Positions 36,110-46,110 are shown, numbered from the stretch's first letter. The stretch is DNA of 64,000 bases from Lutjanus erythropterus (GCA_020091685.1 CM034599.1:29117920-29181919), one strand, 5' to 3'. A program made the numbers and translations. Notes: generated from the sequence alone by a model not told the origin.

Positions 36110-36243
36110 CAGGTTCAGGTTTCTTCTCCGGTCTGAAGGAGCGCGGCTCTCAGATGAGGAGTGTGCAGGAAGCTTTGGAGACCATCAGGTTGAACCAGCG
36201 CTGGGTGGACAAGAACCTGTCTACGCTCCAAAAATGGCTCTAA
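14466..36243 (+). CDS. lnpep: Leucyl-cystinyl aminopeptidase (IRAP/oxytocinase); last exons disrupted
   Basis: Type II membrane zinc aminopeptidase, family M1. In mammals it cleaves oxytocin, vasopressin and angiotensin IV-type peptides, co-traffics with GLUT4 and trims peptides in endosomes. Coding exons: 14466-14493, 18974-19068, 20676-20878, 21724-21835, 21958-22215, 22309-22499, 22717-22855, 25232-25366, 26393-26513, 26619-26770, 26861-26974, 28086-28217, 28389-28523, 31339-31499, 31579-31667, 31773-31956, 32073-32229, 33336-33520, 33746-33907, then about 35155-35292, 35380-35458 and 36113-36243. The first 19 join cleanly (917 codons plus 2 bases); human IRAP has 1025 residues. Identification rests on [20 protein letters not shown] and LLVRGLGE in the tail, nearly identical to mammalian IRAP. 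The last three exons need frame jumps (see findings). Start chosen: the MDPF ATG at 14466, matching human MEPF. Confidence 0.92.
15209..15883. mobile_element. Non-autonomous element with GGGCTGGG ends, nested repeat inside
   Basis: The left end reads AGTAGGGCTGGGAAGTATGG and the right end reads TGATATATTGCCCAGCCCTG, an imperfect inverted pair. Near both ends are ATATC/GATAT runs. An ATTAATTGCCAACTATTAAATTAATC segment inside (about 15705-15840) resembles another teleost family and may be a nested insertion. No coding capacity. Confidence 0.6.
17600..18885 (+). mobile_element. Degenerate Tc1/mariner transposon
   Basis: About 1.3 kb with long terminal inverted repeats (about 17611-17706 and 18783-18872). 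They share AAAAACAGAATGCAATGAT-like, TATTCAATTGAATACAG-like and TTTAATGTTCAAAC words. The interior keeps transposase phrases: [30 protein letters not shown] and, in another frame, [11 protein letters not shown]. The usual second catalytic Asp (FQQDNAP-type box) is Ala here (HQANA), and stops and frameshifts break the gene. Dead copy. Confidence 0.8.
19069..20675. repeat. lnpep intron 2 with a long fold-back element (about 19488-20297)
   Basis: The element begins TTAAAGTGATAGTTTGGATT and continues TGAGGTATTTATCCATAGTCAG. The right end carries the inverted form (CTGATTGCTGATAACTACCTCA). An inner hairpin pairs 19858-19895 with 19976-20012. The arms are roughly 350-400 bases. A related copy is at 38505-39075. 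No coding potential. Confidence 0.65.
20879..21723. other. lnpep intron 3, nothing recognised
   Basis: AT-rich, with short T runs (21124-21135, 21708-21719). No repeat ends or RNA gene found. Confidence 0.35.
21958..25366 (+). CDS. lnpep: lnpep exons 5-8: domain I and start of domain II
   Basis: Exons 21958-22215, 22309-22499, 22717-22855 and 25232-25366. The first gives [23 protein letters not shown], the usual M1 opening. The third gives [25 protein letters not shown], with Gln at 22733-22735 conserved at the specificity position where the erap2-like paralogue has His. Several N-glycosylation sequons are visible (for example NIT and NSS). All junction phases are consistent. Confidence 0.9.
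22856..25231. other. lnpep intron 7 with retroposon fragment
   Basis: Apart from the ATTC-headed retroposon piece at 23630-23760, I see no gene. A C-run at 22914-22923 and GT words at 23935-23960 are the only other low-complexity parts. Confidence 0.4.
23630..23760 (+). mobile_element. Retroposon fragment with ATTC head
   Basis: (ATTC)n at 23633-23648 followed by TTTCTGTAACCGCTTAGTCC, GTAAGGGTCGCGGGCTGCTGG, AGCCTATCCCAGCTGAC and CACCCTGGACAAGTCGCC. This is a widely repeated fish retroposon sequence; I believe it derives from an L2-type LINE or its SINE, but the class is uncertain. Confidence 0.65.
25716..26359. mobile_element. AGAACC-rich element with terminal inverted repeats
   Basis: The left end TACACTTGTAGAAATAAAGG pairs with the right end CCTTTATTTCCAAGAGTGTA. 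The interior is a chain of GGTTCT and GAACCC words spaced about 20-40 bases apart. The related copy at about 1215-1783 is in the opposite orientation. It ends about 30 bases before the acceptor of lnpep exon 9. Confidence 0.7.
26393..28217 (+). CDS. lnpep: lnpep exons 9-12: catalytic core
   Basis: Exons 26393-26513, 26619-26770, 26861-26974 and 28086-28217. GAMEN is at 26648-26662 and HELAH at 26753-26767. The Glu of LNEGF is at 26912-26914, with the correct 18-residue spacing. Exon 12 ends SVSYEK, carrying the conserved catalytic Tyr. The zinc site is complete. Confidence 0.92.
26975..28085. mobile_element. lnpep intron 11: two adjacent transposon-like elements
   Basis: About 27010-27350 is a reverse-oriented copy of the fish family ending GTTAGTTGCAGCCC; the opposite end reads CAACAACAAATCAACTATC. 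About 27352-28047 follows directly: it starts GTTACACCAAACTTAAATG and ends with the inverted form (CCAATCTTTGTGTAAC). It shares text with the erap2-like intron at 2782-3250. Confidence 0.6.
28389..33907 (+). CDS. lnpep: lnpep exons 13-19: end of catalytic domain, domain III, start of domain IV
   Basis: Exons 28389-28523, 31339-31499, 31579-31667, 31773-31956, 32073-32229, 33336-33520 and 33746-33907. Landmarks are [43 protein letters not shown] and [13 protein letters not shown]. All frames join without stops. The donor of exon 13 (28524) is the start of a TG microsatellite and the donor of exon 19 runs into another. Confidence 0.88.
28524..31338. other. lnpep intron 13 with LINE 3' end
   Basis: It holds the TG tract at the donor (28524-28556), a GATAC-rich degraded element (about 29630-30010), a LINE 3' end (about 30080-30590) and a small hairpin repeat (30915-30975). 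No cellular gene recognised. Confidence 0.5.
30080..30590 (+). mobile_element. LINE reverse-transcriptase 3' end
   Basis: An open frame from about 30100 encodes [13 protein letters not shown], then [12 protein letters not shown] and [12 protein letters not shown]. These are the hallmark last residues of fish non-LTR retrotransposon polyproteins. It is followed by a 3' tail with AAGTGCTCTATATATAAAG and an ATT-rich end. Truncated at the 5' side, as usual for LINE copies. Confidence 0.8.
32230..33335. other. lnpep intron 17, nothing recognised
   Basis: AT-rich with A and T homopolymers (32360-32374, 32871-32880). No gene or defined repeat seen. Confidence 0.35.
33908..35154. other. lnpep intron 19, nothing recognised
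   Basis: Starts with GTAAG followed by a TG tract, then AT-rich sequence. No repeat ends were identified. Confidence 0.35.
35155..36243 (+). CDS. lnpep: lnpep exons 20-22: C-terminal end, frame broken
   Basis: Homology to domain IV is clear, but no single frame carries it. Exon 20 starts in frame (ILKAGLKG), shifts after the G run at 35176-35179 ([15 protein letters not shown]) and returns near 35230 ([15 protein letters not shown]). Read without a shift, it hits TGA at 35207-35209. The expected donor after 35292 is not GT. Exon 21 (35380-35458, donor GTAAGT) gives [20 protein letters not shown], then needs a shift near 35444 to end AHLDQ. Exon 22 (36113-36243) gives [19 protein letters not shown] and ends QKWL then TAA, but its frame does not follow from exon 21. 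Either local sequence errors or real decay of the last ~110 codons. Confidence 0.7.
35459..36112. other. lnpep last intron, ending in a TG tract
   Basis: About 35765-35960 looks like a degraded repeat with CGATACCAGTAGCGATACC. The intron ends with a TG repeat (36081-36109) followed directly by CAG, so exon 22 has no ordinary polypyrimidine tract. Confidence 0.5.
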
Positions 36244-36949
36244 TACAGGCGCTCCATTCAGTCTCCGCCCCACTAACAGGCAGCCGGGCGTGTCGTCAAG
36301 ACAACAGCAGTGTTTGCACTATCATAGGACTGTGTCTCTAAACTCCCTTCATCCAGGCCGGAGGTTGTGTTCTACCTGGATGGACGAGATGTTTCGTTTT
36401 TGGAGATTGGTCCTGTGAGTCATATTTGCTAGCTCAGGGTGGCTCTGATTGTGTGTCGACAGCGAGATGTCAGATGCGAATACACACTCCTCCTCACACT
36501 TAATGCTGTCGACCAAACCTGTCCTCTGCAGCTCTCATCTAAACCTCACACCTGAGCAGACAATCGTGCTTCAGCCACACTCCTTTTGCTCAACTTCTGA
36601 GCTGTTTCATGGCCACTTCACAAAGAGCAGGTGTGAAGAATGTCAACATTACTGTCCGTGTACATATCGTCAGTCAGTCCCGGACTTTATCTTGACCATC
36701 AGATACATGTAGATGCATCTGTCAGGGATTCCTCAGCCATGAAGAGTTGAAATTACCATTAATTTGAGAGAAACTAACCTTTTGTTGATGTGTCATGAAA
36801 ATCTGTGTAAGAAGAACAGCTGCCTGCTATTCTGAACTCTGGTTACTAATGTCACCAGAAGCATTTATTATACTAGTCGTGGTTTGGCTAGAACACAGGT
36901 TCCCAAATTTACAAAACAAAACTAGACACGCATTAGACCACTGACGCCC

Positions 36950-37373
36950 AATTAGAGGAGATTTTGTCTTAGTTGAGACTGGATGGCACTCAGCTTGTGC
37001 CAAAAAAAAAAATTGAATAACTGGACTGCAATGTCTCTTTAAAGAAGTCATGAACTGGTTATTCAAGACCTTGTTGTGAGCATTTTCATATAGGAACTAC
37101 TTTCTTTCTATGGTAGAATCTGCTGGTAGTTCCTACATGAAATTCCTTACAATGAGGTCTGTAGATTATCTTGAGTAAGTGGGTCATGGTCTCTGGAAAA
37201 AGATATTGCAGTTGAGTTTTTCAATTTTATTATTTTTTTTTGAGCATCACAAGCTGAGTGTCATCTAGTTCTCTTATGTTTCAGAGACAAATCAATCTAG
37301 ATGGAGAAATAGCACTTCAAGCGAGAGAAAAAATAGGTAGTTTTGGAGTGAACTATCCCTTTAAGGGTACTGG
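36950..37373. repeat. Fold-back element in the probable lnpep 3' UTR
   Basis: TGGCACTCAGCTTGTGC near 36985 is mirrored by CACAAGCTGAGTGTCATC near 37248, with matching flanks. The right end GAACTATCCCTTTAA is a common end of fish short inverted-repeat elements. Confidence 0.5.
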
Positions 37374-38229
37374 TATCGTAATTTTTCACTATACCCACCC
37401 CTACTAGGATCGCTATAAATTACAATCAGTCAAAATGGCTGACCCTGTTTCTGCCTTTGTTCTTCGAACTTCCAAAAATGTGATATAAGTTCAAATATTT
37501 TAATCCTCCTTTTGCTGGGGACCCCTGTACAACCCATTTAATGACCCTTGTTGGTCCTCAGACCCCAGTTCGAAAACCACTGGGCTAAGAAGATCAGCTG
37601 GTTGGTTGATTGATTGATTGATGGCTTAAAATACCAAACTTGTGTTGGCATCAATTGAATGTACTGAAAAAACCTTCCCACTGTGTACAGTAGAGGGCGT
37701 ACTGCACAGCAGTGCAGGTTTAAATCAGCAACCAATGTGTCTTAGGTGAGAGCAGGCAGTGCACACTGGAGCCAAATGTTATTCTTTCTTTCTATCTTCC
37801 TTTCTGTCATAAACCCGGTTCAGCTCTCATCAACAGGTTTCACTTTGATAGCTTTTTGCCTGCAGTGCAGTCACTGTACAGACTCATCCTTAAACTCCAT
37901 GTGCTTGTAAACTTGTAATTATAATGTACATATGCTCAACTCTTCAACGTTTTCCCCTGCGATTTTTGGATGTACTGTTTTAAACCTCTTTTAACATTTT
38001 AAGACTTGCTTTGTGTTCTGTATATAGTGTGTAAAGAGCAGATGTATACATAGAATTGATCGAGAATCTTGGTCAAATACTTTTACTGTATTTCTTGATT
38101 TAGACAACCCCAGGGAGGTCATTTTGCTGATGAATGTTTGTGTTTTAAGGGCTAATGTGCATACTGAAGATACAAAGCGTATAGAAGAACATCTATATTG
38201 GGCATGACTAATATGTTGCTCATCAGCCA

Positions 38230-38235
38230 AATAAA
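38230..38235 (+). promoter_or_regulatory. Candidate lnpep poly(A) signal
   Basis: AATAAA about 2 kb after the lnpep stop codon. The intervening 36244-38229 has no other gene and would be the 3' UTR. It contains a fold-back repeat (about 36950-37373) ending GAACTATCCCTTTAA. An earlier or later signal is possible. Confidence 0.4.
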
Positions 38236-38504
38236 CATACCGAAGGTTTAAAGAAACTCAGATGTTAACTGGCTGTGTTGCTCTTGAGAATGAGGAGTAG
38301 ACTAGCTATTTATTGAGAAAGTGTCTAAACATGTTTGCTTCCCCAGTGTTTGCTCCCAGATTTTATTTAAATACAGTTGTTCACTTGTCTTGAGCTTTAT
38401 CTAAAGTGGTACTGCTTTACTCATCCACTCCATCACTTTCATGATATTCAGGATAGTTTTATTAGGTATACTGCAGTGCAGATTTAGTCATTTTCTTTGG
38501 GAGT

Positions 38505-39075
38505 TCTTACGGGGATAGTTTTGATTATTTAATGTTGGGTTGTATTACGGTGCTTGTCAATAGTCGGTGTATTACCTTCAGTAGATGGTGGTCAACTCAC
38601 CCCCAGTTTGGAGAAACAGAGGAGAGCACCAGCAAACCAGAGAAGCAATGTACTGCTGTAGACAGGGTCAACAACAAAACACATTTTATCCAGCTAAAAA
38701 AGGTTCACATTAAAAAAATCAAAATCATCAAATATACTGTTTGATGGTGTTGAAGAGAGCGATATTTGGCTTATATAACAGCAGTTTGCCCTCAGTAAAG
38801 GCTGTCTGATGGCAAAATGAAAAGTTAAAATATTCTAAATATAGTGTATAGTTTAACTGATATTGATTTTTTTTTTTTTTGTTTTAGGTGAACCTTTTCT
38901 TAAATCTTCAAAATACATTTTCCTGCTGACCCTGTCCACAGCAATACATTTCTTAGCTTCCTCACTGCTTCTCTAAACTGGGGGCATAACGACCACCATC
39001 TACTGTAGGTAATAGTCTGACTATGGATAAGTACCTCATGCAACCACACTTCATATAATGCAAACTGCCCCTTTA
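38505..39075. repeat. Fold-back element, second copy of the 19488 family
   Basis: The left arm reads GGGGATAGTTTTGATTATTT and CAGTAGATGGTGGTCAACTC. The right arm has the inverted forms (CGACCACCATCTACTG, then ATGCAAACTGCCCCTTTAA). Arms are about 220 bases around a T-rich centre. Confidence 0.65.
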
Positions 39076-39979
39076 ACATTGTCATGAGACTTCTGTCTCT
39101 GTTTTTGGTTGTTACATTATCCTCCTCTGAAGCCTCTTTGTCTCATTCATGTAAAAAAATGTGTCTGTAGGATTTTCATGTTCATCAAAAAAGTTACCAA
39201 TGTGTGTCACAAAGGCTGGGTTCAGTTCTCTGTACTGTTACCTTTGACATGTTCAATGAACTTAATTGGCCTGATGCACAGGTGGCAGGCCTTTAAAAGC
39301 ATCATGTGTGTTACTGCAGTAGTAACTGTTTGGTCAAAGTGCTTGTAAGGAGGGGTGGGATCCAGCAGGGGACCAGATAGATTGAACCATCGCCGCGTTC
39401 AGCGCAGGAACAGTAGCAAAACGTTTATTTAAATGGAAATGGTGTGTGAATCCCCCATTGTGGACATTACTGCCTTTTCAATACGGTGTTGCACATTGCT
39501 GCTGATTGGTTAACACTTGTGGCACACCCACCAAACTAGAGAAAAGGTACTGCCAGTTTTTGAGGAAACATGTTGTTCAGTTGGGAAACTAGCAAAACAG
39601 TGCACATCATTTCAGATTGAACGTGCCCCATGTGTTTGGAACAGTGGTTGTCAAACATTTGTAACTTAAGGTCCATTTCTGTTCTGTTTGAGTACCACCT
39701 TCCCAATAAATGAGTAACGAAACATGACTAAAGCATTTTGTGTCACTGCATTTGAAGGTGCAGTGGTGTGTTGTGATTGGTTTGGTGATATTCAGACGTA
39801 ACTTGTCATTGAAATCATGCATTTTAACTTGATGGTTTTTATTTATGTGAATTCTCGAGCACATTCATATTACCTCCGGCCTGGTGCTCTGAGGCCTGCC
39901 ACTAGTTGAGAATGGCTGTTTTGGCTGTCTGCACCATAAACATATATACATACATACACATATACAATGTTGCATTGAC

Positions 39980-40410
39980 TGCTTCAGCCCATGGCTGCAA
40001 TACGTCAATGTCACCACCACCACCACCATATTGGAAACTGGCAAGACTGGCCTGTAAACAAATACATGAAAATATGGGAGCTACAGTTTTTGTGGATAAA
40101 AAGCACTGTAACATCTACATTTGTCAACTGAATTTCAATGAGTCATATTTTATTCAAGGATTTTTGATTTCCATGGTGTAGGGAAAAAAGCTTTTTTTTT
40201 TGTAACTTACTCCATGTGGATCATAAACCCTTGAATGTAAAAAGGACTCATTGAAATTCAGTTGAGAGTAGCAGACATTAAAGTGCTTTTAATCCAGAAA
40301 ACTGCAGCTACCCTGTTTACATGTATTTGTTTACAGGCCAGTCTCAGCTGCTCCATGAAGGCGGCAACGTTGATCTACAAACCAAAGGCCCATGCAGCCT
40401 TTACATATAT
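39980..40410. repeat. Fold-back element with long arms
   Basis: AACTGAATTTCAATGAGTC (40127-40145) pairs with GACTCATTGAAATTCAGTT (about 40246-40264). Outward, GCCTGTAAACAAATACATG near 40051 pairs with CATGTATTTGTTTACAGGC near 40320. Arms are about 180 bases. Confidence 0.7.
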
Positions 40411-43400
40411 ATATATATGTCTATGGTCTACACCCTCCACGGAGAAAAGATAAAGTAGTAGTGATTGTGTGAGACAAAGGATCTCATTGCAGTTTAGGTC
40501 TGTCTGTTTCCATCCAGTCAGTCACAGAAAGTCAATGTATTAAATTTGCCTTTAAATACACATCTAGTTTTATGTCCTGGATAACTGTGGATCACCCTGT
40601 TTTATCATGAAGAACTGTCACCAGAGACACTTTTCCAGCTGCCAGCAATCAGATGAATTAATCAGCTTTATTGAGGCTCTGGGATTTGGGATTTTTTTTT
40701 CACCGTCTTTTGGTTAGAAAATATGAAGACATGTAAAGTCAGTTGCAATAAGCTTCCATAGACGTGTTGCTGATGTCATTCAGGTTCAGGGTTCAGTCAA
40801 AGTTGTCGATGTAGCCCGTCTGATGAGAGAGTTGTGGTCAAGTACCAATCAGATTGTCTTTGTTTTTGCACTGGGATGAAATGCTGCAGATGCTTTTTGA
40901 AACTGTGTTGCTCTTCATGTGAACAAAATATAAATAAAAGTTGTTTTCTGAAGGTGTTGGATTTTCTTTTTAATCGAATCACAAAGGGTGCCAGTATGAT
41001 AATTGTGACTTGACCTAGATTTTTAAGTAGATGTCGAGGTTGATTTTTGTCACTAAGCTTTACTTATTTTGAAATTGTTGTTGCTGAAACAGTGACAGTC
41101 CAAATCAAGTTTGATCCAAATTCTTTGGAATTGATTTTGAAACGGATATTTTAGGTTTGTGTTTCTGGGAGTCTGCCTGTGCTAAATTTAATCGCAGTGA
41201 GATCACTCGGTTTAAAGTACACAGTCTACGCAAAGTCCCAGAGATGAATGAAACTTAACCATGAGGTCAAAGAAAATCTCCACAGTATTTAGAAGAAAAG
41301 GAAGAATATAAAACACATGGACACTGATCAGGGACCAGTGAAGAATGTATTCAAACCCTTACTGTAAAGATGCTTATCAACACCTTAAAATGAAAATACT
41401 CCACTACAAGTAAAAGCCCAGCACTTAATTCCATACTTAATTAAGAATTTATATTAGCAAACTTTACTTAAAATATGAAAAGTAAAAGTACTCACTCTGC
41501 AGTAAAATGTTCCAGTGTTTCTCCAGTGTCAGTGTTTTATGATTGTAAATGATGTTTTGGATTAATATTACTGCTGCATTAATGTGTTGCATTTTACTGC
41601 TGTAGATGTTCAGGGCTGAGCACATTTTAACTATTTTACATATTGTTGGGTAATTTAATCTACAGCAATGCATCATGGTCTATGTGATCGTCATGTTTGT
41701 AGTATCACCATGTATTTCAGCAAAAAAACATCTAATTTCATGTTTTTTGAGAGTTTGTTTAGCTTATAAGTATAAAACTTTTGTTAGTCCATAAAGGAAC
41801 ACTTAACCCTTCAGTTTATCAGAAAAATCCCAAATAAAAGTCACCAAATTTGTGATGCATGTTTTTGCTTAACAGGAAGAGTATAAAAAATTGTTCTGAA
41901 AAGTAAACCAGTCAGACAAATGCAGTGTAGTAGACACTGCCATATTGTCTCTGTGGAAATGGAAATACTATTATTTACTAAGTAAAATACTAATCCCTGA
42001 ATTGTACTTTGTCTGGTACATGTAAATGTACTTAGTTACATTCTATCACAACCAGGATTGTTTCTACAAGAACAGCTGTCAGTAAAGCTGTTCATCTGAG
42101 TGCAGGAGGAAGCTGGACAGTCCCAAAGACACACAGGCAAAGAAGCACCCTGGGGTCTGGAAAATGAAAAAATATTCTTGACTTAGTTAACTCATTTAGT
42201 AACTGTTCTGGAGCCTCCTCAATCTTCCTCAATTTTCATTTTTCTGAGGACACAATACTGAAGATGATGCAAAAGAAACTGCGTGCTGCTGTGCTTCAAG
42301 CTATAAAGGGGGGAAATGCAAGACTCCTCAGATAAAATATATAAAACCTGAAGCTGCATCACCGACTCACCACCAACACACTTTGAGAGCAAAACAAAAA
42401 CCTTGAATGAATCAAATTGAATTGAATTGAATTGAAAAAATTGAGGAATGAATTGAGAACTGTTATGCCTTTTTCACAAAGCTTTGCCACATTTGAGAAT
42501 ATAAATATTTTACGTTGACTGTTGATGAATATGTGGATATCAAGCTGAAAAGCCTTAAAATCACAGATCCTGGGAGGATCCTCTCTAAACTAAACTGCTG
42601 ATGGTTTATGTGATTTACACTGAAACACCTTTTACATGATGCTTCTCAGTTGAACCACCAGAGGTCTTTCTAGCTCTTCTGGAAACTTGTAGACTGGATC
42701 TCGTTCATGCCCTTGAAGTTGGATACCATGACTGTTTGTTTAGATATACTGTACAACAGGTATTTAAAATGTGGATGTAAATGACTTTAAATGATTGACT
42801 ATTATACTGGAGATGTCGTGAAATTATTTAACATTTAAACAGACCTGTGTCCATAGTGGAAACTATTACTGTATGTCAAGTCTGCAAAAGAGAGTAAAAA
42901 ATAAAAAAATAAAAAAAGGTTTCTTATGCCTATTTTCTGCATGTTTAATCCACTTCACTGGCAAACAGTTTCTTCTGTGTGTGTGTGTATTTTGTGTGTT
43001 TTAGAAAATCTGTTTTTTGCTTTGCAGACTTGTTTTGGCAGGATGCCACACAGCTGGAAGACATCACAGCGGCAGTTTTTTCACCCTCATACTTTCTTTC
43101 TTGGCCAATTAACCAAAGTGCACAAGGTATAAAGACAATTGTGTTTTGTGTATTGAAATAACAGAAGTAATTCAAACTCAGTATAATTGATGAATAAGCT
43201 GTATGAGACCTGACAGAGACCTCAGGGCCCAAAACAGCGTCTGCTGGTATCAATAAAGGTACAGTGGATAGCACTAGTTTCAATTACTTTACTTTCACTT
43301 AGGGTCATAAACTGGATTTTTTGTGGACTTTTAACATGTTTCCCAATATTATTTTTATTTATTTGGATTCACAGCACATTGAAATGTTAAAGCAGAGCAC

Positions 43401-44599
43401 AGAGTACTTTAGAGACTCACTCACGAACAGGGAGAGATAATAGTTTTTCTTTAAGATAATTACTGTGATATTTATCATTTGCGCAATATAATATATAATT
43501 TTTATCTTTCTTTGACTTTCCACCTTTCTTTAAATTTTAGCGATTCTATTTTGGAGGAAAATGTTTGCACATTACATTTCTTTTTAAATAATGATCCACT
43601 TTAACAGATGAAACGTACACATCTAATACAAAACCTTGACTTTTATTTTAGTGTCCCAAGAATCAGCTCACATTTGATTGCTAAGATTTATATAGTAAGA
43701 AAGCAATATTTCTCATCACTGGTACAATGAGTGTGTGTGTTGATCAGAGCTGTGTGATTAAAGGTGTAGGTGGACTGCAGATGCTTTTCAGATCGCCAGA
43801 TTGGGCTGTAGCATCCTGAAGTTTGGGAATCGACAAGTTTACAGGGACTTATTATCAGAAATGGAATATAAAATTCATTAAGTTCATATTCATCAAATAT
43901 GTTTTCATTAGTGTAAAGCACCTGGAAATAAAAATGATTATGTTTTCATAGAATGAGCCATTTATACTGACAGAGGGTGCAGGTCCTTTTCCTGTGTTCT
44001 CCTAAACACTTGGAACAGCAGGTAGAGACGAGGTGTCCATGTTTGCAAGTCTTGTAAGGTGTCACAATATTGGTGTAAATCCTTGTAATATTATATTTCA
44101 AAAGCTGATTAAAATACTCAATAAACTGCAGTCATTTTAATCTCACAGCGCTTGAGCTTATCAAAGACTTTGCACGTAAAATCCAACAAAACTAGCAACT
44201 ATAGCTGATCCCAAAGAGGGAGTCAGCAGGCAGGGGAGAGAAATGGCATGAGCCCACCAGTCCAACCGCAGTCAGGTGCAGTTTTGTGGCTCCCTTTTTC
44301 CATCTCCTTTTCCTCATCTCCTCCTCCCATCCTCACTCTTCCTTCCTGCTAAAACTTCTGCGGGGGGAAGAAACAGAAACAGAAAGTGTTTCTGAAGTTT
44401 GATAACCTGTGCGCAAAATTCCACATGGGTTATCCAACAAGTATATCCAACCAGCATCAGGCTGTGCCAGAAGTACGCAGACCTTTTCCGCCCTGTACTC
44501 ACTATCCAAGTCTGTTTAGATTTATTGGGTTTTATAATTATATTATTAATTCCTTGTTCCTTATTAATGAGAATAATTTTAGACACACTGTATGGCTGT

Positions 44600-45121
44600 T
44601 TAACACAATCAGCAACAGAGCTGGTCACGGTCACAGTCACCTACCTCAGCATCTGCTGATCTGTGGGCATCGGATTGATCAATGCGATCAGCAAGTACGT
44701 ATGATGAAACATCAGATGATGTTAGGTGACTGACACACAGAGAGTTGTGGAGATATGAGTGTAAGGTGCACAGCTGGACTCGCTGATGAGGTGTGCGGTA
44801 ATACATCACAACAACACATCGCTGTCTTTAAGTGTTGGCTATAGGTCAGCAATGTGAGCAGAAATGTGTCTGCCCTAATTTCTAAGGTTAGTGAGAACTC
44901 GTCGTAAGTGTTGATGCTCTGTTGGCTGCAGAATTAAGGAAGCAGCATGAGCTGGAGATGAGATATGTGATTAGATGTTGCAGACCATCTGAACCACACT
45001 GGTGACTGCAGGTGTAGCCTTGACCCTTATGTAAACCACAGTCTGTCTAAAATACAACTCTGGTTGTCACTCACGAGAATAATGCTCGGTAAAGGTGTTC
45101 TGTTGTTTAAAGTACACTGAA
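44600..45121. repeat. Non-coding tandem block, copy 1
   Basis: Starts ACACAATCAGCAACAGAGC and ends TTTAAAGTACACTGAATC. Long phrases recur in copy 2: CACAGTCACCTACCTCAGCA, GAGCTGGAGATGAGAT and ATACAACTCTG. No ORF is conserved between the copies. Confidence 0.75.
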
Positions 45122-45354
45122 TCAAAAAGACTTCCGAACATTAATGTTACATGCAAACATCCAAAGCCAAACTTAAAGCTCAAATAAATTAAGTATTTCT
45201 GTTCATCCAATCAGCCTCTCACTTATTCACAAGGAGGGCAGCTATTCTATACTAACATGACTTATGTAAGGAATAATGTAGGTCATTATTGCAAAATAAA
45301 TCCCAACAGAGTGATGCAGGGGCCCAACACACAAAATATTAATTTGATGATGGT

Positions 45355-45361
45355 GATCATT

Positions 45362-45397
<36 letters not shown>
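45355..45397. repeat. ATC microsatellite
   Basis: Uninterrupted ATC units between the two tandem blocks. Confidence 0.9.
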
Positions 45398-45561
45398 GTC
45401 AAAGCAGAAAGTAGGAGAGAGAGTAGGTCGCTGTGTCTGGCCACATGCACAGACATCAACCCATCATTCAATCAATCAATATCATGAAGTCACATCAATT
45501 GTTAGAAGCACAACAACCATTTGAACTATGCATCTGTGGTTAATGGAGGTTCACACGTGTT

Positions 45562-46110
45562 GACACAATCAGCAGCAGAGCCGGTCATGGTCACAGTCAC
45601 CTACCTCAGCACCTACACCTCTGTTTGCATCAGATTGATCTGTGCGATCCAAGAATCAGCAAGTACGTAAGACATTATGTGATAAAACATCACATGATTT
45701 CAGGTGACTGGTTTGTAAATAGGTGTGCAGAAAGTCTTTGAATGAGGAAACGTGAGCATCAGGTGAGCAGATAGCCTCACTGATCAAGCGGGCGCTTATA
45801 AATCAAGATGACACATTGCTATCTTTAAGTGGTGGCCATAGGCCAGCAACGTGAGCGAAAACGTGTCTGCCCTAGTTTCTGAGATCATTTGTCCATGAGT
45901 GATGGTGCTCTGATGACTGCAGAGTTGTGCGTTTTAAGGTGACAGAGTGAGCTGGAGATGAGATGTTTGATGAGATGTTGCAGACCAGCTGAACAACACT
46001 GGTGAGTGCAAGTGCCGCCTTGATCCCGAGTCCGTCTTAAATACAACTCTGATCGTCACAGTCAAGACAAATGCTCAGCAATGGTGTTATGTTGGTTAAA
46101 GTACACTGGA
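45562..46110. repeat. Non-coding tandem block, copy 2
   Basis: Starts ACACAATCAGCAGCAGAGC and ends GTTAAAGTACACTGGATC, about 960 bases downstream of copy 1 in the same orientation. By eye the copies are roughly three-quarters identical with small indels. Confidence 0.75.

Noticed and set aside
36113-36341. Alternative longer lnpep C-terminus in another frame (ending TAA at 36341)
   Set aside because: That frame is open through exon 22 but shows no M1 similarity, while the other frame gives the conserved VQEALETI and QKWL ending.
44765-44815. Hammerhead ribozyme suggested by CTGATGAG in the tandem block
   Set aside because: The second copy does not keep the core (CTGATCAAG), and I could not find the GAAA partner and stems.
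45355-45397. CRISPR-like array
   Set aside because: Simple trinucleotide repeat without spacers, in a vertebrate genome.
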